From Pseudomonadaceae bacterium UBA5811 (GTDB lineage: Bacteria > Pseudomonadota > Gammaproteobacteria > Pseudomonadales > Pseudomonadaceae): a stretch of 8,264 nt of DNA. The DNA lies in contig DIDB01000241.1 in assembly GCA_002417905.1 (NCBI GenBank), positions 1-8,264 of the forward strand, in the 5' to 3' direction. The notes under the pieces were generated by a model. That model was not told where the DNA came from and searched no databases. It worked only from the letters and a program-made list of their open reading frames with translations. A program made the translations under genes and the position numbers. Within the stretch, counting starts at the first letter, position 1; each line of letters starts with the position of its first letter. Below are positions 1 to 6,708 of this stretch, piece by piece.

Positions 1-253
1 TAAAGTGAGGATCAAGGCCACCGCCGTGAATGACATAACCCGGGATTAGCCGGTGAAAAAGGGTATCGGTATAAAAGCCGCTGCGTATGTAAGCCAGGAA
101 ATTGGCTACGGTAATGGGGGCCTGCTGGGGGTATAGCTCAACCTCAACGCTGCCCTGGCTGGTGTTCAGGATTACGCGAGGTGTTTCTGTTGCAGGCAGC
201 TGACGGGTTGTCAGCAGTGTGCAGCAAAGTACCAGCACAAGCTTTTTCAGCAT
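1..253 (-). CDS. Cyclophilin-type peptidyl-prolyl isomerase, exported (PpiA-like), 5' part only
   Basis: The gene runs off the left edge; 84 codons are visible. Cyclophilins catalyse cis-trans isomerisation of X-Pro bonds, and an exported one would assist folding in the periplasm. The start is ATG at 253, with GAGGA (260-264) six bases upstream. Residues 1-20 have a Lys pair followed by a hydrophobic run, which fits a Sec signal peptide. The fold starts at about residue 26 (VILNTSQGSVEVELYPQQAP) and includes NFLAYIRSGFY at 51-61 and the catalytic FHR at 66-68. After the conserved IPG, the usual F-M-x-Q-G-G is Y-V-I-H-G-G. The positions matching F60 and Q63 of human cyclophilin A are therefore Tyr73 and His76, an unusual active site. 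The gene is divergent from the helicase. The family is certain; periplasmic location is inferred from the signal peptide. Confidence 0.9.
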   Translation of the reverse strand, partial: MLKKLVLVLCCTLLTTRQLPATETPRVILNTSQGSVEVELYPQQAPITVANFLAYIRSGFYTDTLFHRLIPGYVIHGGGLDPHF

Positions 254-421
254 GGGGTGTCCTCATTGTAGCTAACAATGGTTAAAAACGGCACCAGTCC
301 CGAAGTGGCGGGCTATTTTATCGCCCGGTAGCGTTAGCAGAAAGCAGAAGCCGTTAGACCGCTTTTCCGGGTGGCCTTTTTTTCCTGTACGCTTGGCGGC
401 CTGTATCCTGAGGAGCGGATT
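254..421. promoter_or_regulatory. Divergent intergenic region, isomerase / helicase
   Basis: This 168-base gap must hold promoters for both flanking genes, but no convincing -35/-10 pair was found on either strand. It contains a perfect inverted repeat at 264-280 and a CGGGC/GCCCG hairpin at 309-327 with a 9-base AT-rich loop. The hexamer CGTTAG occurs at 332-337 and again at 352-357, 20 bases apart, which could place two protein contacts on one face of the DNA. The function of these elements is not established. Confidence 0.35.
264..280. repeat. Inverted repeat touching the isomerase ribosome-binding site
   Basis: The arms CATTGT and ACAATG are perfect complements around a 5-base spacer (AGCTA). 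The left arm overlaps the last base of the GAGGA Shine-Dalgarno of the minus-strand isomerase gene. It could be a repressor operator, or a short hairpin at the start of the mRNA. The TACAAT on the minus strand inside it resembles a -10 box, but it would leave almost no leader before the start codon, so an operator or hairpin is more likely. Confidence 0.35.
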
Positions 422-1753
422 TTGTTTACTTCATTCAACCTGAACGGGCGCCTGCTCAGGGCGCTGGATGAGCTGGGTTTTCGTGAGCCCACTCCGGTGC
501 AGGCCGCAGCCCTGCCTGTTGCCCTGGCCGGACAGGATGTGCGGGCCACTGCCCGTACCGGAAGTGGCAAGACGGCGGCTTTTATCCTGCCCGTGCTACA
601 GCGGCTGCTGGATGATGACTCCGGGAAACAGCAGGATATCCGGGCCCTGATCCTGCTGCCAACCCGGGAGCTGGCCCGGCAGACCCTGCAGGAGGTGGAG
701 CGTTTTTCCCGTTACACTTTTCTGCGGGCAGAGCTGATTACCGGAGGTGAAGACTTCAAGGTTCAGGCTGCCAGGCTACGCAAGGTGCCAGATGTTCTGG
801 TGGGTACGCCGGGCCGGCTGATCGAGCATCTGGAGGCAGGGAGTCTGGTTCTGGATGACGTGCAGATCCTGGTGCTGGACGAAGCTGACCGCATGCTGGA
901 CATGGGCTTTGCTGATAGTGTGGTGCGCCTGGCAGAAAGCTGCGTGCGTCGCCAGCAGACCCTGCTGTTTTCGGCTACGACAGGTGGGGGGGGCTTGCGG
1001 GAAATAACTGCCCGGTTATTGAGCGATCCCAGGCATCTGATGCTGAATGCCGTCAGTGCGTTGAATGAGCAGGTCCGTCAGCAGATCATCACTGTGGATG
1101 ATCCTGTGCATAAAGAAAAGCTGGTGTACTGGTTGCTGACCCATGAGGCCTGGCAGAAAGCTATTGTCTTTACTAATACCCGGGCCCAGGCCGACCGCCT
1201 GTACGGGCATCTGTGCCGGGCAGAGGTCAAAGCGTTTGTACTGCATGGCGAAAAAGATCAGAAAGACCGGAAGCTGGCCATGGACCGATTGCGGCAGGGC
1301 ACCGCCCGGGTGCTGGTGGCTACGGATGTAGCAGCCCGGGGGCTGGATATTGAGGGGCTGGATCTGGTCATCAATTTTGATATGCCCCGCTCTGGTGATG
1401 AATATGTCCATCGTATTGGCCGTACGGGCCGGGCAGGAGAAGCTGGTTTGGCAGTGTCTCTGGTCAGCCATAACGAATGGAATCTGATGTCCAGTATCGA
1501 GCGCTATCTCAAACAGCATTTCGAGCGACGGATTATCCCCGGACTGAAGGGACATTATCAGGGGCCGCAAAAGCTCAAGGCATCCGGTAAGGCTGCTGGC
1601 AGCAAAAAAAGGAAGCTGGACAAGAAGGGAGCTGCTTCCAAAAGCACCCGCTCCAGTCTGGTTGCCCGGGGGGCGGGAGGTGGTCAGCCGGCCCTGGTCA
1701 GTGCGGATGGTCTTGCTCCCCTGAAGCGCCGGAAGCCTGTGGTGACAGAGTAA
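422..1753 (+). CDS. DEAD-box ATP-dependent RNA helicase, SrmB-like
   Basis: This is an RNA helicase that unwinds or remodels RNA using ATP, probably in ribosome assembly or mRNA handling. With TTG at 422 as start it has 443 residues, close to E. coli SrmB (about 444). AGGAG at 411-415 lies six bases upstream, and the resulting N-terminus (MFTSFNLNGRLL) resembles Pseudomonas homologues; the upstream GTG at 371 has no comparable support. Motifs in order: Q motif (GFREPTPVQ, about 20-28), Walker A ARTGSGKT (44-51), PTREL (80-84), TPGR (129-132), DEAD (153-156), SAT (184-186), IVFTNT (248-253), ARGLDI and HRIGRTGR (330-337). From about residue 380 a basic Lys/Arg-rich tail ends in DGLAPLKRRKP, an ending I recall from Pseudomonas relatives; it probably binds RNA. 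A G8 run at 986-993 lies in the coding sequence after SAT without breaking the frame. The family is certain; assignment to SrmB rather than another subfamily is less so. Confidence 0.95.
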   Translation: MFTSFNLNGRLLRALDELGFREPTPVQAAALPVALAGQDVRATARTGSGKTAAFILPVLQRLLDDDSGKQQDIRALILLPTRELARQTLQEVERFSRYTFLRAELITGGEDFKVQAARLRKVPDVLVGTPGRLIEHLEAGSLVLDDVQILVLDEADRMLDMGFADSVVRLAESCVRRQQTLLFSATTGGGGLREITARLLSDPRHLMLNAVSALNEQVRQQIITVDDPVHKEKLVYWLLTHEAWQKAIVFTNTRAQADRLYGHLCRAEVKAFVLHGEKDQKDRKLAMDRLRQGTARVLVATDVAARGLDIEGLDLVINFDMPRSGDEYVHRIGRTGRAGEAGLAVSLVSHNEWNLMSSIERYLKQHFERRIIPGLKGHYQGPQKLKASGKAAGSKKRKLDKKGAASKSTRSSLVARGAGGGQPALVSADGLAPLKRRKPVVTE

Positions 1754-1763
1754 CTGCTTCGCA

Positions 1764-1794
1764 ACAGCTTCCCGCTCCTGTATGCAGAAGCTGT
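1764..1794 (+). terminator. Weak candidate terminator after the helicase
   Basis: ACAGCTTC (1764-1771) pairs perfectly with GAAGCTGT (1787-1794) across a 15-base loop; two further pairs form if one A is bulged out. It starts 11 bases after the helicase stop codon. The sequence that follows has only scattered Ts (TTTG, then TTTT at about 1809), so this is a poor rho-independent terminator and may be just a 3' stem. Confidence 0.3.
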
Positions 1795-2034
1795 GCTTTG
1801 TCATTCAGTTTTGTGGGGGGGAGCGACCCAGTTTCGACGTCTGGCCTTTCTGGCGACGCTATGCTGCATTCGTAAGCTGTGAAGCTGCTCAACGTTCAAG
1901 ACTTTGTCATGGGTTGATACGACTGGAGATCAGCTTGAGTTGCGCGATCTATGCGTCGAACAGATGGTCCCGCAGGACTGCGCATTGATCGCGGCTATGA
2001 CAGTGCCTGCGGCGGAGAGTTTCTCAACAGTCTG
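1795..2034. other. Gap between convergent genes with no recognised gene
   Basis: These bases lie between the ends of the helicase and rnt. No frame gives a protein I recognise. The longest open stretch, from ATG 1782 on the plus strand to 1988, encodes 68 residues rich in Arg, Cys and Trp with no domain, and looks non-coding. By eye the composition is less GC-rich than the flanking genes. A G7 run lies at 1815-1821, and the short palindrome AACAGTCTGTT at 2026-2036 overlaps the rnt stop codon. It could be decayed coding DNA, an untranslated region, or an unrecognised small RNA. Confidence 0.4.
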
Positions 2035-2715
2035 TTAGTTGCCAAAGTCGGTCCAGCCGCCCATTTCCCGCCAGCGGTTGACGATGCTGCAAAACAGTTC
2101 GGCAGTTTTTTCCGTGTCGTAACGGGCTGAGTGGGCTTCTTTGGCATTGAAGCTGATGCCGGCGGCCATGCAGGCCTTGGCCAGCACGGTCTGGCCATAG
2201 GCCAAGCCGGCCAGGGTCGCGGTATCAAAACTGGAAAAGGGATGAAACGGGTTGCGTTTGATGTTGCAGCGGTTAATGGCCGCATTGACGAAGCCAAGGT
2301 CAAAGCTGCTGTTGTGGCCGACCAGAATGGCCCGTTTGCAGCCGCTGGCTTTGACCGCCTTGCGTACGCCCCGGAAAATTTCGCCCAGGGCGTGCTCTTC
2401 GCTGACGGCTTGGCGTAATGGATGGTCCAGCCGGATGCCGGTGAACTCCAGGGCTGCTGCTTCGATATTGGCGCCTTCAAAGGGATCAACTCGGAAAAAA
2501 TAGTTGTGATCCGGATAGAGCAGTCCCTGCTCATCCATATTGATAGTGACAGCAGCAATTTCCAGCAGGGCATCAGTCTGGCTGTTGAAGCCTCCAGACT
2601 CTACATCAATAACGACCGGCAGGTACCCCCGGAAGCGCTGGGCCAACGGGGTGCGTGGTTTGCCGGACAGCGCTTCGCCCATTTCCAGCACATCATCCCG
2701 TAGATCTTCAGTCAT
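2035..2715 (-). CDS. rnt: Ribonuclease T
   Basis: This is a DEDDh 3'-5' exoribonuclease that trims the 3' ends of tRNA and other stable RNAs, including end-turnover of the tRNA CCA tail. It has 226 residues against 215 in E. coli. The ATG at 2715 was chosen because GGAG lies eight bases upstream and MTEDLRDD gives the right length; the open frame continues upstream to 2808, but that part lies inside pyrC. The catalytic residues are all visible: Asp37 and Glu39 in [10 protein letters not shown], Asp139 in VGHNSSFD, His195 and Asp200 in AHSARYD. The spacing agrees with E. coli (D23, E25, D125, H181, D186) shifted by 14. The start codon overlaps the pyrC stop by four bases (ATGA, 2712-2715), so the two are translationally coupled in one operon. 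No terminator was found downstream. Confidence 0.97.
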   Translation of the reverse strand: MTEDLRDDVLEMGEALSGKPRTPLAQRFRGYLPVVIDVESGGFNSQTDALLEIAAVTINMDEQGLLYPDHNYFFRVDPFEGANIEAAALEFTGIRLDHPLRQAVSEEHALGEIFRGVRKAVKASGCKRAILVGHNSSFDLGFVNAAINRCNIKRNPFHPFSSFDTATLAGLAYGQTVLAKACMAAGISFNAKEAHSARYDTEKTAELFCSIVNRWREMGGWTDFGN

Positions 2716-3755
2716 GCCGGTTTCTCCAGTTGCCAGTGCAGGGGCTCGCCTGCCCGCAGGGGAATCAGGCTTTGCTCGCCAAAGGGAAGCTCGGTGGGCA
2801 TGGTCCAATCCTCGCGGAGCAGGGTGATCGTATCCGTATTGCGGGGCAGACCGTAAAAGTCGGGCCCGAAATGGCTGGCAAAAGCTTCCAGCCGGTCCAG
2901 TGCCTGGCAGCGGTCGAAAGCCTCGGCATACAGCTCAATGGCTGCATGGGCGGTGTAGCAGCCGGCACATCCGCAGGCGGCTTCCTTGGCGTGCCGGGCG
3001 TGGGGGGCGGAGTCTGTACCGAGGAAAAATTTCGGGTTGCCGCTGGTTGCTGCTTCCAGCAGGGCTTCCTGGTGAGTGTTTCTCTTGAGGATGGGCAGAC
3101 AGTAGAAATGGGGGCGGATGCCCCCTGCCAGCAGATGATTGCGGTTATACAGCAGGTGATGGGCTGTGATGGTGGCCCCAATATTGGGCCCGCTGGCTGT
3201 GACGAACTGTACGGCTTCCTGGGTTGTGATGTGCTCGAAGACTATTTTCAGGCCGGGAAAGCGCTGGCTGACCCTGAGCAGATGCTCGTCAATAAACTGT
3301 TTTTCCCGATCGAATATATCGACTTCAGTGCGGGTTACCTCGCCATGCACCAGCAGGGGCAGGCCAGTTTCGGCCATGGCTTCCAGCACCGGAAAAATAT
3401 TGTCGATCCGGGTGACCCCGGAAATGGAGTTGGTGGTTGCACCCGCCGGATAAAGCTTGGCGGCCTGGACAATGCCAGAGGCCATGGCGGCATGGATATC
3501 GGCCGCTGTGGTGCCATCGGTCAGATAAAGCACCATCAGCGGCTCAAAGTGGCTGCCGGCAGGCCGGGCTGCCAGAATCCGCTCGCGGTAGCTGGCAGCC
3601 TCGATTGCATTGCGTACCGGTGGTACCAGATTGGGCATGATGATGGCCCGGCCAAACTGGCGGGCTGCATCGGCAACCGTATGGGGTAGCACGCTGCCGT
3701 CCCGCAGGTGGAGGTGCCAGTCATCGGGGCGCAACAGGGTAAGGCGATCAGTCAT
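2712..3755 (-). CDS. pyrC: Dihydroorotase, class II
   Basis: This cytosolic zinc enzyme interconverts N-carbamoyl-L-aspartate and L-dihydroorotate, the third step of pyrimidine synthesis. It has 347 residues against 348 in E. coli. The metal ligands are visible: His14 and His16 in DDWHLHLRD, the carboxylated Lys100 in [13 protein letters not shown], His137 in LLVHGE, His175 in FEHIT, and Asp248 in GTDSAPH. The MPNL segment at 40-43 and the class II length distinguish it from class I or catalytically dead PyrC paralogues, since every ligand is present. ATG 3755 gives the normal [17 protein letters not shown] start, although only a weak Shine-Dalgarno precedes it. It is the first gene of a pyrC-rnt operon and diverges from motY. 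No pyrC promoter or attenuator could be assigned with confidence in 3756-3926. Confidence 0.98.
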   Translation of the reverse strand: MTDRLTLLRPDDWHLHLRDGSVLPHTVADAARQFGRAIIMPNLVPPVRNAIEAASYRERILAARPAGSHFEPLMVLYLTDGTTAADIHAAMASGIVQAAKLYPAGATTNSISGVTRIDNIFPVLEAMAETGLPLLVHGEVTRTEVDIFDREKQFIDEHLLRVSQRFPGLKIVFEHITTQEAVQFVTASGPNIGATITAHHLLYNRNHLLAGGIRPHFYCLPILKRNTHQEALLEAATSGNPKFFLGTDSAPHARHAKEAACGCAGCYTAHAAIELYAEAFDRCQALDRLEAFASHFGPDFYGLPRNTDTITLLREDWTMPTELPFGEQSLIPLRAGEPLHWQLEKPA

Positions 3756-3864
3756 GCAGGGGTCCAGTCAGAACTCGGAACATGGTTATTGGGAGGGAAT
3801 GCTACCGGAAAACGGGCCGCAAAAGTCTCATGCTGACAAAATGCCATTCCCGCGGGGGCCCGGC

Positions 3865-3891
3865 TTAAGTTTTTTCGGGCCAGTCCGATAC
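3865..3891 (+). promoter_or_regulatory. Sigma-28 (FliA) flagellar promoter for motY
   Basis: TTAAGTTT (3865-3872), an 11-base spacer and TCCGATAC (3884-3891) match the enterobacterial/pseudomonad FliA consensus TAAAGTTT-N11-GCCGATAA at 7 of 8 and 6 of 8 positions with exact spacing. Transcription would start near 3898-3900, giving a leader of roughly 28 bases before the motY GTG. The -35 element lies in the loop of an inverted repeat, GGCCCG (3857-3862) and CGGGCC (3876-3881). That a flagellar motor gene follows makes a chance match less likely. Confidence 0.7.
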
Positions 3892-3926
3892 CTGGAGTAT
3901 CAAGAGGTCTGGTTTTGGAGTGTGCC

Positions 3927-4799
3927 GTGCGTCTGTATCTGCCGGTTCTGGCTGGCCTGCTGCTCAGTGCTCCGGTGCAGTCACTGACTTTCCAGCCCCG
4001 GCTGGAAAATGCAGCCTGGCAGGTGGAGGGTGACCGCTTTGAGTGCCGGCTGATCCAGCCGGTCAGTGGCTTTGGCCGCGGGGCTTTCGTACGGCGGGCT
4101 GGTGAGCAGCCCAGGTTCCGCCTGCAGGCTGAAATGCCCTGGTTTGGCAAGGCACGGGCCAGCCTGCTTTCGGCAGCGGCTATCTGGCAGCCCGGTCAGC
4201 GGGATATTCCGCTGGGGGTTTTGGGTGAAGCCGGCGGGGAAGCACTGGATAGCAGTTATGCCCAGGCCAGCCAGCTGCTCAATGGCCTGCTGGAGGGGCG
4301 GACGCCTCTGGTCCGGCAACGGCTCCGGCCGGGTAGTGAGCTGCTGGAGGTCCGTTTGCTGCCTGTGCACTTTGCCAAAGCCTATGATGAGTTTCTGGCC
4401 TGCGGACAGAAACTGTTGCCCCACAATTTTGACCAGCTGAAAGTGACGCAGATCCCCATGCCTGACTGGGAGATCAGTTTGAATGAGAAGGCCCGGGCCA
4501 GGCTGGATGGGCTGCTGGATTATATGAAGGAAGATCCGGCTGTTAACCGGATCTATCTGGACGGACATTCCGATAATGGCAGCGACCGGCTGACCAGCCG
4601 GGAAATGTCCAGACGCCGGGCGCTGGCGGTCCAGGCTTACCTGGTGGCCAGGGGGGTGCCCGAAAGCGCCATTGTGGTGCGCTTTCATGGGGAGCGCTAT
4701 CCGCTGGCATCCAATCGCAGCCACTCTGGCCGGCTGAAAAACCGCCGGGTCACTGTTCATCTGGCCAAAGAGCCAGTCCAGCAGACGCCACCAGCCTAG
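3927..4799 (+). CDS. motY: Flagellar motor protein MotY (OmpA-like, periplasmic)
   Basis: MotY is a periplasmic protein of the flagellar basal body. In Vibrio it forms the T ring with MotX, and in P. aeruginosa it is needed for stator function; its C-terminal OmpA-like domain binds peptidoglycan. GTG 3927 gives 290 residues starting [13 protein letters not shown], with GGAG six bases upstream (3917-3920). The alternative TTG at 3915 would add four residues that Pseudomonas homologues lack. Residues 1-19 look like a Sec signal peptide. The N-terminal domain follows ([20 protein letters not shown], then QPVSGFGRG). Cys40 and Cys159 fit the disulfide known in MotY. The OmpA domain spans roughly 165-280, with [26 protein letters not shown] and KNRRVTVHL. 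The protein ends in a short Pro/Gln tail at an amber codon beyond which the frame continues. It is under a probable FliA promoter and upstream of argG, which is likely expressed separately. Confidence 0.95.
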   Translation: MRLYLPVLAGLLLSAPVQSLTFQPRLENAAWQVEGDRFECRLIQPVSGFGRGAFVRRAGEQPRFRLQAEMPWFGKARASLLSAAAIWQPGQRDIPLGVLGEAGGEALDSSYAQASQLLNGLLEGRTPLVRQRLRPGSELLEVRLLPVHFAKAYDEFLACGQKLLPHNFDQLKVTQIPMPDWEISLNEKARARLDGLLDYMKEDPAVNRIYLDGHSDNGSDRLTSREMSRRRALAVQAYLVARGVPESAIVVRFHGERYPLASNRSHSGRLKNRRVTVHLAKEPVQQTPPA

Positions 4800-4868
4800 G
4801 ATACCGCGCCAGCCGCAGCAGAGCCGGCCGCCTCTCCGGAGTCGCCCCCTGTCAAAGCACCGTCCTGA
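4800..4868 (+). other. In-frame Pro/Ala-rich continuation past the motY amber stop
   Basis: Reading on in the motY frame after TAG (4797-4799) gives 22 more codons before TGA at 4866-4868. They are almost wholly Ala, Pro, Ser, Glu and Thr ([15 protein letters not shown] then PPVKAPS). This matches the composition of the last residues before the stop (EPVQQTPPA). The simplest reading is that the ancestral tail was longer and that TAG arose from a CAG glutamine codon by one C-to-T change. Occasional amber readthrough or a sequencing error are alternatives. Confidence 0.4.
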
Positions 4869-4878
4869 CCAGTAGAAT
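4849..4878 (+). promoter_or_regulatory. Probable sigma-70 promoter for argG
   Basis: CTGTCA (4849-4854, 4 of 6 to TTGACA) and TAGAAT (4873-4878, 5 of 6 to TATAAT) are separated by 18 bases. Transcription would start near 4885, leaving a leader of about 28 bases that carries GGGAG (4899-4903). It would let argG be expressed independently of the flagellar motY gene. No ArgR operator could be recognised with confidence. Confidence 0.45.
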
Positions 4879-4912
4879 CGCCGTTTTTCGTAATTCCCGG
4901 GAGTGGATGGCA

Positions 4913-6130
4913 ATGGCCGATATCAAGAAGGTGGTCCTGGCATATTCCGGCGGTCTGGACACCTCGGTGATCCTGAAATGGCTGCAGGATACCTATAATT
5001 GCGAGGTCGTGACCTTTACGGCAGACCTTGGCCAGGGCGAAGAGGTGGAGCCGGCCCGGGCCAAGGCCAAGGCCATGGGGGTCAAGGAAATCTACATTGA
5101 TGACCTGCGCGAAGAATTTGTGCGCGATTTCGTGTTTCCGATGTTCCGGGCCAACACCATTTATGAGGGTGAGTACCTGCTGGGCACGTCTATCGCCCGG
5201 CCCCTGATTGCCAAGCGGCTGATCGAGATTGCCAATGAAACGGGAGCTGATGCCATTTCCCACGGTGCAACGGGCAAGGGTAATGATCAGGTGCGCTTCG
5301 AGCTGGGAGCCTATGCCCTGAAGCCGGGCGTCAAGGTGATTGCACCCTGGCGGGAGTGGGATCTGCTGTCCCGGGAAAAACTGATGGATTATGCCGGGAA
5401 GCATGGCATTCCCATTGAGCGTCATGGCAAGAAAAAATCTCCGTACTCCATGGATGCCAACCTGTTGCATATTTCCTATGAAGGCGGCGTCCTGGAAGAC
5501 ACCTGGACCGAAAGTGAAGAGGATATGTGGCGCTGGACCCGTTCACCGGAAAATGCGCCGGACCAGCCCACTTATATTGAGCTGACTTACCGTGCCGGAG
5601 ATATCGTGGCCATTGATGGCCGGGAAATGACGCCCGCCCAAGTCCTGACTGAGCTGAACCGGCTGGGTGGCGAAAATGGCATTGGCCGGCTGGATATCGT
5701 GGAAAACCGTTATGTGGGCATGAAGTCCCGCGGCTGCTACGAAACACCTGGCGGCACCATCATGCTGAAAGCACACCGGGCGATTGAGTCCATTACGCTG
5801 GACCGTGAAGTGGCTCACCTGAAAGACGAGCTGATGCCGCGTTATGCCAGCATGATCTACAACGGTTACTGGTGGAGCCCGGAGCGGCTGATGGTGCAGC
5901 AGATGATTGATGCTTCCCAGGCCTGCGTGAACGGTGTGGTCCGTCTGAAGCTGTACAAGGGTAATGTTATGGTTGCCGGCCGCAAATCAGACGACTCCCT
6001 GTTTGATGCCAGCATTGCTACCTTTGAAGAGGATGGTGGCGCCTATAACCAGGCAGATGCCGCCGGCTTTATCAAGCTGAATGCCCTGCGCCTGCGGATT
6101 GCCGCTGGCAAGCAGCGCAAGATGCTCTGA
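4913..6130 (+). CDS. argG: Argininosuccinate synthase
   Basis: This cytosolic enzyme condenses citrulline and aspartate with ATP to give argininosuccinate, the penultimate step of arginine synthesis. It is 405 residues from ATG 4913, the length I recall for the Pseudomonas enzyme. That ATG lies nine bases after GGGAG, whereas the in-frame ATG at 4907 lies only three bases after it and would prepend Met-Ala. The N-type ATP pyrophosphatase P-loop is at 10-18 (AYSGGLDTS), followed by [11 protein letters not shown]. The substrate-binding segment [15 protein letters not shown], and later [44 protein letters not shown] (split here only by position, about 250-280) and the C-terminal [20 protein letters not shown], are intact. 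Nothing is truncated or odd. It follows motY by 113 bases and is convergent with the small exported protein gene 46 bases downstream, with no clear terminator in between. Confidence 0.98.
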   Translation: MADIKKVVLAYSGGLDTSVILKWLQDTYNCEVVTFTADLGQGEEVEPARAKAKAMGVKEIYIDDLREEFVRDFVFPMFRANTIYEGEYLLGTSIARPLIAKRLIEIANETGADAISHGATGKGNDQVRFELGAYALKPGVKVIAPWREWDLLSREKLMDYAGKHGIPIERHGKKKSPYSMDANLLHISYEGGVLEDTWTESEEDMWRWTRSPENAPDQPTYIELTYRAGDIVAIDGREMTPAQVLTELNRLGGENGIGRLDIVENRYVGMKSRGCYETPGGTIMLKAHRAIESITLDREVAHLKDELMPRYASMIYNGYWWSPERLMVQQMIDASQACVNGVVRLKLYKGNVMVAGRKSDDSLFDASIATFEEDGGAYNQADAAGFIKLNALRLRIAAGKQRKML

Positions 6131-6176
6131 TACACCACCAGATCCTGGCAGGGGGCAGCGGCTCCCGGCCATGCCT

Positions 6177-6533
6177 TCACTGCTGGCTGTAGCGGCGGAT
6201 TCCCTCCAGCAGCTGCTGGCAGTTGTCTGCCGGCAGCCAGGCAGGCTGTCCTGAAGCCGCTGCGGCTGCCTTGACCTTGGTGTAGGTCTGGGCAAAGCCC
6301 TTTTCAAATTCAGCCTCGTAGGCGCTGATCTGCGGGTGGCGGTTCTGGCCATCTTCCAGGCTGCGGGTCTTGTAAGCTTCCAGTTCATCCCGGTCTGCCC
6401 CGCAGATCTGGGCGTTCGCATAATTGATTCCAACCGACTTTCCCCAGCCCATGGCCGGGGAGGGTGATACTGTCTGGGCAAACGTCAGGCTGCTGATCAG
6501 GCTTAAACCAAGAGCAGGGATCAGATGGCGCAT
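6177..6533 (-). CDS. Small exported protein of unknown function
   Basis: I do not recognise this 118-residue protein. It starts at ATG 6533, with AAGGA (6543-6547) nine bases upstream. Residues 1-20 form a clear Sec signal peptide (MRHLIPALGLSLISSLTFAQ), probably cut after TFA. The mature part of about 100 residues has exactly two cysteines, Cys44 (QICGADRDEL) and Cys104 (PADNCQQLLEG), which could form one disulfide in the periplasm. Between them lies a polar, apparently helical segment with an Ala-rich stretch at about 89-94. There is no lipobox, no transmembrane segment after the signal and no heme motif. It is convergent with argG and divergent from the beta-propeller gene, with which it shares the 6534-6708 region. 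Codon use looks like its neighbours. The signal peptide and good ribosome site make it a real gene; its role is open. Confidence 0.8.
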   Translation of the reverse strand: MRHLIPALGLSLISSLTFAQTVSPSPAMGWGKSVGINYANAQICGADRDELEAYKTRSLEDGQNRHPQISAYEAEFEKGFAQTYTKVKAAAAASGQPAWLPADNCQQLLEGIRRYSQQ

Positions 6534-6572
6534 GGGGCAGTTTCCTTATGGCTCGGAGGGCGGCAGTTCTGG

Positions 6573-6601
6573 ATGTTACTTAATATTTCTCTGGCCGTCA
6601 G
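6573..6601 (-). promoter_or_regulatory. Candidate sigma-70 promoter for the small exported protein
   Basis: On the minus strand CTGACG (6596-6601) and TAACAT (6573-6578) are separated by 17 bases and each match 4 of 6 consensus positions. The start would lie about 33 bases upstream of the ATG at 6533. This is a weak prediction based on spacing and position only. Confidence 0.3.
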
Positions 6602-6633
6602 GGTTTGGCCCGGGGCGGTATTCAGCCCAAATT

Positions 6634-6696
6634 AATATATTTCCTGATATTGAATAAAGATTGGCCCCTGTCCAGAGGGCTCCCGGAAAATATATT
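6634..6696 (+). repeat. AT-rich inverted repeat in the beta-propeller gene leader
   Basis: AATATATTTCC (6634-6644) is complementary to GGAAAATATATT (6685-6696) if one A is bulged. Between the arms lies a smaller GC hairpin, with GCCC and GGGC facing each other at about 6664-6680. The right arm ends two bases before the TGGAGG ribosome site (6699-6704). If transcribed, the weak A-U helix would sit right against the ribosome site. The same AT-rich patch could instead be promoter DNA or a site for a DNA-binding protein; no clear -35/-10 pair was seen on the plus strand. Confidence 0.35.
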
Positions 6697-6708
6697 GATG
6701 GAGGCATC

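Noticed and set aside
265..270. TACAAT on the minus strand as a -10 box for the isomerase gene
   Set aside because: Transcription would start only a few bases before the ATG and lose the Shine-Dalgarno; no matching -35 is present.
371..421. Upstream GTG start for the helicase
   Set aside because: The extra 17 residues are absent from remembered homologues, and the TTG at 422 has a well-spaced AGGAG.
1016..1804. 262-codon open frame on the minus strand within the helicase gene
   Set aside because: It lies antisense to an unmistakable DEAD-box helicase, has no recognisable domain, and its length is typical of antisense frames in GC-rich genes.
2026..2036. AACAGTCTGTT palindrome as a terminator for rnt
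   Set aside because: The arms are separated by one base, too few for an RNA hairpin loop, and no T-run follows on the minus strand.
2716..2808. Longer RNase T starting at 2808
   Set aside because: The extension lies within pyrC, has no ribosome site, and ATG 2715 in the ATGA overlap gives the normal protein.
2655..3689. 344-codon open frame on the plus strand within pyrC
   Set aside because: It is antisense to pyrC, which carries every catalytic residue. The Gly/Ala/Cys-rich translation shows no domain, so it is a shadow frame.
3822..3850. Sigma-54-like TGGCA-N-GC on the minus strand upstream of pyrC
   Set aside because: The GG-N10-GC spacing fits, but the second half lacks the TTGC core and a housekeeping pyrimidine gene is an unlikely sigma-54 target.
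3981..4913. 310-codon open frame on the minus strand across motY
   Set aside because: It is antisense to a clear MotY and rich in Gln, Pro and Arg without any motif.
6131..6176. Terminator between argG and the convergent small gene
   Set aside because: Only a 4-bp CCAG/CTGG stem with a 3-base loop is present and neither strand has a T-run.
5987..6481. 164-codon minus-strand frame overlapping the end of argG and the small exported protein
   Set aside because: The 118-codon frame at 6177-6533 has a signal peptide and ribosome site, while this alternative frame has neither and runs into argG.
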